Position numbers and translations under genes: made by a program. Of a stretch of DNA of 64,000 nt, positions 55,926 to 64,000 are shown in pieces. Positions within the stretch are counted from its first letter, which is position 1, and each line of letters starts with the position of its first letter. The DNA is from Anticarsia gemmatalis (taxonomy: Eukaryota; Arthropoda; Insecta; Lepidoptera; Erebidae). Location: NCBI RefSeq assembly GCF_050436995.1, contig NC_134753.1, positions 3,720,001-3,784,000 on the forward strand. The letters run 5' to 3'. The notes under the pieces were generated by a model that saw only the letters and a list, made by a program, of their open reading frames with translations, did no database searches and had not been told where the DNA came from.

Positions 55926-58900
55926 TAAAGAAACCACATCGCAATTATGTCAAAAAATTAATGTGTTTAGCACTTGGAATTCTTTTATCTCTGTGCCATC
56001 ATGAAAAGCAATTCAGTGCTTTAACCTAAACAGATAGGCTTTACATTTAATTCAAAAGTGTATGGTACTATAGCACTCCTTGAGTTGCGATAAAGAATGT
56101 AGTACCTAAGTCAGAGTGAAGTGAAGAAGCGCAACTTAAATTTAAAAATAGGTGTCTTACAAATAGGTATTCCACACAAAATGTACCAATATATCGTATA
56201 ACGAGTACAATCTAGAACGTGAATTCAACACGAAATTGCACGCACTCAAGTTTCTATACGAGTGTTGTTGAGCTTCTGCGAATTCCAACATTGAATTCAA
56301 AGCAACGTTTAATAGAGCGTCGTATGCGAGTGAACTTATTTAGAGGTACGTAACGTCACGTCTACGACAATTTCACCAATAAGTATATAATACAACTATG
56401 TATATAATATATCGTAGCATTTTCTCACAGCGGTAGACAGAGACCAAAGAAACAACTCGAAGATTTAAATGAAATTAATATTTTGCTTTTATTTTTGTAT
56501 AAATTAGTAAAAAGTACGAAGACTCATGCAAACTTGAACATGGTAAAGAAAAAGTTATGATTGTTTCAAACGAAAATAAATACTATTTATTGCGTTCGTG
56601 CTGAAACTCTTATTCCTTTGGCAATCACTAGTTACATAAAACGTTACAAATACCTTTTATGTATAAAAATAATAACAAAATATTGGAAAGCTAAATTACA
56701 AAATGGTTTTATAAACAAAATATCGCTCAAAAGCAATGTCATATCAATAACAGTAAACTAGCAATCTACATACATAATATAGGAAAATAATAATTATTTT
56801 ACATAAAATATCGTCGACAAAATATTCACAAAGCATAAACAACGTCAAACATAACGTTCGAACTGGGAAATGAATGACACGCGGCCTTTATTCAATAAAA
56901 ATATCGAGCCATGTTTAACGAGTTTGTAAATTCGCGTCCCTCAAGTGGATTGACGGTTCTATGTGATTAATTTGTGAATGAAACACGCCGCGTGATTGGA
57001 AACGATCCGTTTAATTAAAAGGAAAAAAATTGGAAACTCAAATATTCTAAAATAACGACAAAAATATATTGATTACAGCAAACATGGTTGGTAAAACTCA
57101 AGCGTAGAAAAGTAACTGTGATTCTATTTTTTTATGTGGTTAACTTTTTTCTTTTATGCCAGTTGGTACAGTACTGCCGAGATAGGCGACGATCCAATAT
57201 GCGGGCCGTTTTCACGCCATAAAAATTGATCGTATGTCGGCTATAAAAATTGTAATATGTGAAACTCTGCACCGAGAACGAAAGCACTGACAATATTTTT
57301 AAATTGTAACCACTACATTAAAACGAAAAATTATGAAACATATTTTTTTACAAAGATTAGTATAACAAATGACCACATTGATGATCCGAAATGATTTGAA
57401 GGATAAAACGACTGCACAGAGAACAAAGTAAGTGCGTTGTAAATTAAGAAATCATGTTATAACAATATTTGTATCTGCACAAGCAAATTACTATTTATAG
57501 ATCAATCAAAATAATATAAACTTTACGATGCAAAAGAACAAGGAACTCTTTTACGACATTGGCATAGCCAATACACAAGTAATAAAATACAAACATAAAT
57601 ATTATTATCCTTTTTAAGCGAAGAAGATAGCTTCCTACTTACACCAAATGTATTCTCGAGTAAAATTAAAATCATAATTTCTTATTCAAACATTTGCAAT
57701 ATCGAATCTTGCAACTGCTGGCTTCCTTAAACCGAGTAATAAGAAAGCCAAGGAAGAACTACTTTAGTATGCATTATCCTTTGCAACTACGATATAACTA
57801 GCATATAGAACAGATAGTCTGTAGGACTAATGTTCTAATTTGCAGTACCCGTTGCTTTGGTCGTTAAGCAAGTAATTACTGCAAATGTATGTATCTCTCC
57901 TGAATTTTCTTCTAAAGTTGCTATTTCCTTGTTTGGTTAAGTAACAAGCCTTTTTGTGCAAGTAATTTGGACTTGAAAGCTTTTTAATTTGAAATTCTTG
58001 AGGGAAACATGGTTTTAAATTTCACTCAAGGAATTTGTTCAATATAACCGCAAGGAAATAACGGAAACTTGCATTTATCTTCGAGACCAAGAGCAAGTTT
58101 TTATTGGCTACTCTATGTAAAATATCTGAGAATTTTTTTTTAAGCTATAAATTGATCTAATATTTATTGATATAAGTATTTAAATTTGTTGTGGAATGTA
58201 CACTATTGTACACTGTACAGTATATTATATGTATCAAATCTAGGTCATTAATTTATCCTTACTCCATGGCAAAACTTAACACAACTGACACCTAATCTCC
58301 ATCAAATCCAGATGACCCTGTTGCGAAACTCGCTCAACGATCTCCATAACTTCAAAGGAAATTACAAATCCGAAATCAATTTGATTTGTGGTGGCATATG
58401 GAACAAACAGGGATGGTGGGCGTCAGAGTGATGCCGTAATTTGCAACATCGTGCCAGCAAGTAATGAATACATTAGTCTAACGTCACTGTTGTGCTGTAA
58501 TGTTCATCTGGGATTTCAGATTGCCTGATGTCGGGCTATTTGCCTAGACGTATTTGTGTTTTTAGGTTGTATACACATTAGGGTCGGTCTTCAGGGAGAA
58601 CTAGTGTCAATGTTTAGAAATGAGAATAATTTGTGACGTTATTTGCTGTTCTAGTTAGTGATCAAAAGAAAAATAGTGTCGTGAGCTTTTTATATTTAAA
58701 GACAGGGACTTTTATTTTCGGCAATAACGATACTCGCCTTAAGGCGGACATTACGTTTTAAGAGATATCTTCTAATATAAGATAAACAAAAATAAACTTA
58801 AAATAATGTATTAAAGTCAGACTTAATAAGCTATCCAATCTTCATTTCCAAAAGTAATAGACGTGTCTTTAATCAGACACGTCACATACTTCAAGAACAG

Positions 58901-60466
58901 TTTCATCAAAGCGCAATATAGACTTAACCTCAAGTGACAACATTTCAGAACTCTTAATGCAACACTTGAAATTACTTTGACTTAACAGCCAAATGAACTC
59001 TCACATTCCGTGCTGAGACGCCTGACGATTGTCGGTTGACGAACATCCCGGTCAACTAATTAGAACTTCTGGAGGTTCAGACCGTGCTCCAGTTAATTAC
59101 ATCAAGGACAGGACTGATTTATTGTCTATCTTTCCACTGGGAGGAGCGTAAGTCAAGGAGTGTTTTTATACCCCTTTTTGTTTTAGCATCATAGTTAATT
59201 TGTCAAGCGGTAGGTGTTTCTTGTCTTAATTGGAGTGTGGTTCGAGTGGTATGAAGTTTAAGATGAATTTGCAAATTTAAAGTTTGTGTGAGCAAATAAT
59301 TTTTAATCAAATTAAGTGTCTAGACAGATTTTTGAGCCAATATTTTTTTTTCGTTTTAAGTTTGTAACAACGTGATTTATCACTGTTACAATTTATTCTA
59401 AACATACATTTCAGACGACATAACGCTGCTTAAACGACTTCTAAAAAGGAGATTCTCATTTTTAATTATCACCGAACAAATTTTAATCTACCTGCAATTC
59501 AATCTAGTATTTCTAAAAAAGGAGGAAAATTTAATTCCAATGAAACTAGAACGCAGTACGATACCGACGACCTCATCTTACAAACAGAATATTAATTTAG
59601 CCCCTGAATCACCCGTGTCAATACTGGGTCCTAAGTATTTGCATTGAATCGACGACTTAAGTCGAATCTTCGGAGAACTACTGTCGTTAGCTTGGCTAAG
59701 CTAATTGCTAAGCTGATGCAAATTAATTCGACTAACTGGTTAAACAAATTGTACTTAATCTTTGTACAGTTGATAGTTTCTAAGGTCTTTTGTTTAATTT
59801 TGACGTTCGCTTTTTGATTGCCAGAATTCTAAGAAAAAATATTGTAAAAGAAAATTTGGTCTACATTTTCGTACAATTTCGATGAATGTTGCTAAATAAT
59901 ATCGCTAAGATATACTTATACAGAGAATTGTTTATATTTTTTCGCTGTCAAAAGGTCGAGGTCAAAGTCACATATAACTAAAACAAGTTTGTTAAAACTA
60001 TGTTATGATCCTCTATCTAGTAAACACCGTAACTCCTGAAACACACGTGTTATGATACGACTAAGGTTAGGACGCTTAAGTATTTAAGTGTACTTGCGCC
60101 AAGGTCAGTCGATCAAGGTCACTAAATATTATTTTTAAGGTAATCCAGCAGATTATTACTTTTATGTTACATTCACCCGAAAGTGCACAAGAGCATGTAG
60201 TCTTTTTTCCACGTGGACAGAGTTTTTCGGTGACATCTTAAGGCGTTAAGGAAGATATCAAAAATACGACAAATAGAAAAGAGAATAAAAGAAATGCAGA
60301 TCTCCCAGTTAAATAGTCATGAAGAGAGATGCATCGACTGAAAAAGCTTGCATCATTTATAGATCACACAATTGTCTGTTCCACATGAGACTGTTAACCA
60401 CAAAATCCCCGTGCGATACTTGGCGACGTCATAAATCAAGTTGTCCAAAACACAGTAGCAACTCAC

Positions 60467-60635
60467 CAGTTAATACATGCACCCGCGCCGAGGCCGATTG
60501 TGCGTTATCCGGCGCACATTGATATGCTCCCGCATCAGACGTCCGCGCTGACTGCACTAGTAGTCTACTGCTACTGTGTGTACCTTTCTCCGTAACTAGG
60601 GATATGCCGCCACGCGTCGAGTCAAAGTTTATCGT
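60467..60635 (-). CDS. dpr: dpr-like gene, exon for the C-terminal half of the second Ig domain
   Basis: On the minus strand the acceptor TTTCCAACAG and donor GTGAGT bound 169 bases that encode 56 residues plus one base. The peptide starts 'TINFDSTRGGISLVTEKG', then 'SRLLVQSARTSDAGAYQCAP' and 'DNAQSASARVHVLT'. The RGGIS-V-TEKG block, the D-X-G-X-Y-X-C motif of an Ig F strand and the closing 'VHVL' before Gly-Glu are characteristic of Dpr proteins. The Cys is the second of the Ig disulfide pair; its partner must be in the preceding exon, which lies beyond 60635 and was not found up to 64000. The next exon downstream is 51208-51317 after a 9.1-kb intron. Confidence 0.9.
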
Positions 60636-60719
60636 CTGTTGGAAATAAGAAAATGTTTAAATAAATAAAATTAATTTGCTTAAGTATCTACAGACACAAA
60701 GGCAATCAGAAAGAGCATA

Positions 60720-60877
60720 CTGTACTATTGAATATCGACAGCCGGCGAGCTTTCGTGAAATTTTGTATTATAACCCGATCAGCGCCTCTAGCGGTTGCCA
60801 TTGGAACTAATTCTTAGCCCATTTTAAATGTCAAATTGTCGATTGTCGGTATTACCGGCTGTAGATAATCATGCTAC
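60720..60877 (+). repeat. Palindromic MITE family, copy G
   Basis: It carries 'ATATCGACAGCCGGCGAGCT', 'GATCAGCGCCTCTAGCGG' and 'CATTTTAAATGTCAAATTGT', and ends GTAGATAATCATGCTAC. It lies about 85 bases from the dpr-like exon, inside the upstream intron. Confidence 0.75.
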
Positions 60878-62377
60878 AGTACAAATAAAGGACATATTTC
60901 ATAAAAGGACTAAGTAACACTGCCACCACATTTATTATTGCACATAACGACTTAGATTACCAACTTATCAGATAATAATGTGATGGAAAGTGACGTTTCT
61001 AATTAATTCCACTAATTAAATGCTTTTAAGATTGTCGCTTAAGATCAACGACAATTCCTTAAACCGAGACGAAGACATAGAACTTTGTACTTTTGTGCGC
61101 CGGTATCAAATTTATATTTAGAAAGTTTTATTCTAGACTTCTGCGAATAATAATCGTTCTTACAGCGTTGCAAAATGTAAGATCTAAAAACTGAAAGTTA
61201 GAAATAACTTTATTCTCTTTTGTATATTCGTCTACAGATCATTTTTTTGCGTTGTAAAGTAAAAAAACTCTTTTTGTTTCAACTGAAATTTTAGTTACAA
61301 TCTCTAGTTCTTTTGATAACAGAGTCTTAACAGGCAATTCATTTTATAATTCCTGATGCAAAATCGTGCTCCCAAATTCTATAAATCCTATTCTGACATA
61401 GAAATCCAAACAGGAAATGATTCGTAATAATTACATGGAAATTTGGTAGCAACATCAAATATGCAACATGCAAATCGGTTAAACCAGTTTAACGCCTGCA
61501 CCGGTTTGATTAAATTGTCATTAAACGGTAGTGTTTGCTATTGGAATAGTTTATGCATATTTTATGTGTTTCCGCCTCAGTTTTGGCTTAAGCGACATCA
61601 GAGTACGGTTACTGCTATGTTTATTGCGTAATATAGCAATTAACACGTAAGTGCTCTATTTATGTCTCAATGGAGATAGCTATAGTAAAGTACTGTGTCA
61701 TGCGAGAGGTCCTTTTTGAGTTTTGTTAACGTACGTTTTTACTAGATTAAAAATATATACTCCGCCGAATTTATCGCAATTACTACTAATACGTTTATAA
61801 CATTTCAACGCCTTTTTATAGAATGTAAGATTTTTCTTAAATCTTTTAAGCTCCCTTAAAACCAATCAAAATTAAGTCTTAGTCAATTTCCAATATCAAA
61901 ATCAGGTCGATGAGGTAGATGAGGTCGTTAACCTTTGGTTCCACGTTCCATTGATTTTGACCGAAAACCTAGGCTATCGCTATTTTTACTTTAAGATGTT
62001 TTTCTTATATCCAGCTGTGAAAACTGTTGAATATATATCACTTTGATGAATAGTCCTCCATAAAAACGATTCAAGTCTCAACATCTTCAGTCCATCGAGT
62101 AAAAGACATCCCACGCAGCGTAATATTTCAAGCCGTACTTAGGTACACTTTCATTTCAGTAAAAGTTTCCTTCAGTAGGTACTTATTAGAAATAGCAAAG
62201 CGGAACAGAATCTTGAATTGCATGCCAAGTTATGTTGAGGCAATTTCGAACTGAGAAGTTTTATAAAGTACGTATTAAATGTAGAGCAATACGGCTAAAA
62301 GTATTATAAAAAAGTGTTCGTAAGATTCAATATCTCTGTAATAGACAATATCAAAATCGATTCTGCAGTTAAGGAGT

Positions 62378-62630
62378 TGATTGTCTCCGTGGCGCAGTGG
62401 TTGAGGTCTACTTGCCACTACCATTGCATCAGTAGGTCGCGGGTTTGATTAACACACGGAACAACTTTTTGTGCGATCCACTAATAACATAATTATTATT
62501 TGTGCGATCCACAAATAATTGTTTCGAGTCTGGTCTTAGCTTGTGTCCATTGTTATGTTTGTAAAAGTCCCCACGACTCAAGAGCAATTCCTAGTGCGGG
62601 AGGTGACTTTAAAAAAAAGGGTAAAGACGT
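62378..62630 (+). repeat. tRNA-derived SINE, copy 3, with internal duplication
   Basis: The head GTCTCCGTGGCGCAGTGG (62383-62400) and the B-box-like GGGTTTGATT (62441-62450) are followed by two adjacent copies of TTTGTGCGATCCAC. The second continues into the usual 'AATTGTTTCGAGTCTGG' body. The end is 'CCTAGTGCGGGAGG' and an A-rich run. The duplicated segment is the hairpin part of the SINE. Confidence 0.8.
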
Positions 62631-63673
62631 AACAGACATGGGAACAAAAAGAGGACAAAATAAAATATTTCGTTGCAATGCCTTTGAGAATGGACTAGTT
62701 CAGAAAAATGCACATTCTCAACTAAGTTCTAGAGTAGATACAAATAAATAGTTTGAGACAGTGAACTTTAAAATTCTTTGGTAGAATCGCCTAGCAGTGG
62801 AAACTTGTCAACTTGTAAGTCTTCGCAAAGACCACTTTACTGCAAACTACCGAGAATTCTTTAAACAACTGCCGAGAGCACAAATAAGCGATTTTAGATA
62901 AGAGTCTGTAAAATAAATATAGTGTTACACCAAGCAAGGAGCTAGCTTAAGTTATGTGTATAGATTTTTTTCTACGATAAAAACTAAAGTAAACAACTAG
63001 ACATTATTGTTTCATAATTTCGAAATTTGCCGATTTTTCTTTTTGAATCTATCGTCAGCAGTAATTATGTTCTTTTTTTTTAATTTAATATCAAAATAAG
63101 ACAAATTTTATAGTACTTAAACGTTATGTTGGAACTTTATAGCAACGTAGCGTTTGGTAACGTGCCGTAGTTAGAGCAAAATGTTCGCTCATGTTATATG
63201 GTATTAAGAATTTAAGATCAAAATGGATATAAAACTTTACACCAAGCTTCGAGTAAAGATTGGTGACAAAGAGAACAACTAGCCACTCCATATAATAATA
63301 TTAAGAAAAACTCAAAGTCACCTAAAGCATTGAAAGGCTGGAATTATTACTGTTATTGAGTAATAACAATAACAGTAGCAGTTTCTACACTATTGGATGA
63401 TATGATTCAGAACGAATGGACGATTTGATGTTTGAAATGTTACTCGTTTTAGGAAAGATGAAAGTAATTCTTTTGGTAATATACTACTTAATACTCCTCA
63501 ATTCCTTGTCCACTGCAAAAATCCTTGGTATTAACTGTAAGCTTTATCGCACATCGGATGTGTTATTACTAAACTGGGTTTTAAATACGATTAAAAATAT
63601 AGACATTATTTTTTGAGTTAGGTATCGTCAAAGTTATTTCAAATCATAGTGTTATAAAACGGCAGACACCAGA

Positions 63674-63858
63674 GTAACGATTCCCTACTATTAGAACATC
63701 GATACTATTGACTACTCGACAGCTGGCTAGTTATCGAAAAAGTAATCTGACCAGCGCGGCAGCGCCTCTAGTAGTAGACGTAAGAACTGTTTTTGGAATA
63801 CATTTTAGATGTCAAATTTTCGATTCTCAATAGTTCTGACAAAAGAGAATCGCGATAC
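63674..63858 (+). repeat. Palindromic MITE family, copy H
   Basis: The copy starts GTAACGATTCCCTAC, has 'GACTACTCGACAGCTGGCTA', 'GCGCCTCTAGTAG' and 'TTTTAGATGTCAAATTTTCG', and ends AAAGAGAATCGCGATAC. A short duplication 'CAGCGCGGCAGCGC' interrupts the central block. Confidence 0.75.
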
Positions 63859-64000
63859 TGAGAGTAGTTTTCAAACAACTTTGTAGTCTTAATATTTCCT
63901 TAAGTCTTACTTAAAAATAAATTCATAACACTAAAACGTTAAACCAAATAACATTTTCAATTTGTATCTTGCCATAATAAAACAACGTGTCCTATCTTCT

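Larger units (their letters stand above)
51318..60466 (-). other. Intron of the dpr-like gene, 9149 bases
   Basis: The intron runs from GTGAGT (minus strand, 60466 downward) to the acceptor CAG at 51318-51320. It contains one SINE, the MITE cluster at 53294-54744 and a TIR element at 53784-54226. A TGACGTCA palindrome (a CRE-type site) lies at about 54965-54972. Apart from these, no exon or gene on either strand is supported. The stretches 51318-53293, 54745-55746 and 55926-60466 are otherwise featureless AT-rich DNA. Confidence 0.8.
60636..64000 (-). other. Partial intron of the dpr-like gene, continuing beyond the window
   Basis: No upstream Ig-domain exon was found on the minus strand here. 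The region contains one SINE and two palindromic MITE copies, in otherwise featureless AT-rich DNA. Confidence 0.55.

Noticed and set aside
60319..60522. Plus-strand ORF of 67 codons
   Set aside because: Its right part is antisense to the Dpr Ig exon. It has no domain of its own.

Overview
The window looks like nuclear DNA of an insect, most likely a moth or butterfly. It is AT-rich and gene-poor. It contains the last two exons of an arthropod dpr-type immunoglobulin gene and a set of repeats typical of Lepidoptera: a Lep1-like Helitron, 'TGGCGCAGTGG' tRNA-derived SINEs, a Dong/R4-type LINE in TAA repeats, an RTE tail and mariner/Tc1-type MITEs. No bacterial, viral or organelle genes and no CRISPR array were seen.

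Layout. 1-9600: mostly non-coding, with a small three-exon gene for a predicted secreted cysteine-rich protein (3260-4083, +), a lepidopteran dispersed repeat joined to the 3' end of a LINE (5155-6450), a MITE inside a MITE (6829-7261), an RTE 3' fragment with a 10-bp target duplication (8457-8687), a perfect 27-bp inverted repeat (9219-9277) and a possible 71-residue membrane protein (9381-9596, -). 9600-29400: no supported protein gene; a degenerate SINE, hairpins and one complete Helitron (27030-27512). 29470-38718: a stack of retroelements. A LINE with two intact ORFs (+) ends in an ATT tail. That tail holds an intact Dong-like LINE (-), followed by a 716-bp GC-rich segment flanked by identical 19-bp TTA repeats. 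43191-43992: a DNA element made of repeated ACAGTAA/TTACTGT palindromes. 44421-46793: a 5'-truncated but ORF-intact retroelement (-) with an RT, a zinc-knuckle-like motif and a PD-(D/E)XK-like tail, bounded by a perfect 12-bp target duplication. 48356-64000: three SINE copies, a cluster of palindromic MITEs (some nested) and two exons of a dpr-like gene on the minus strand, separated by a 9.1-kb intron.

The host coding content is thus about 0.6 kb of confident or plausible exons. Almost everything else recognisable is mobile DNA. The dpr-like gene would make a GPI-anchored two-Ig neuronal surface protein; its earlier exons lie beyond the right edge. The retroelements supply the only other long ORFs, and several (LINE ORF1/ORF2, Dong-like ORF, 720-codon RT ORF) are uninterrupted, which suggests recent activity.
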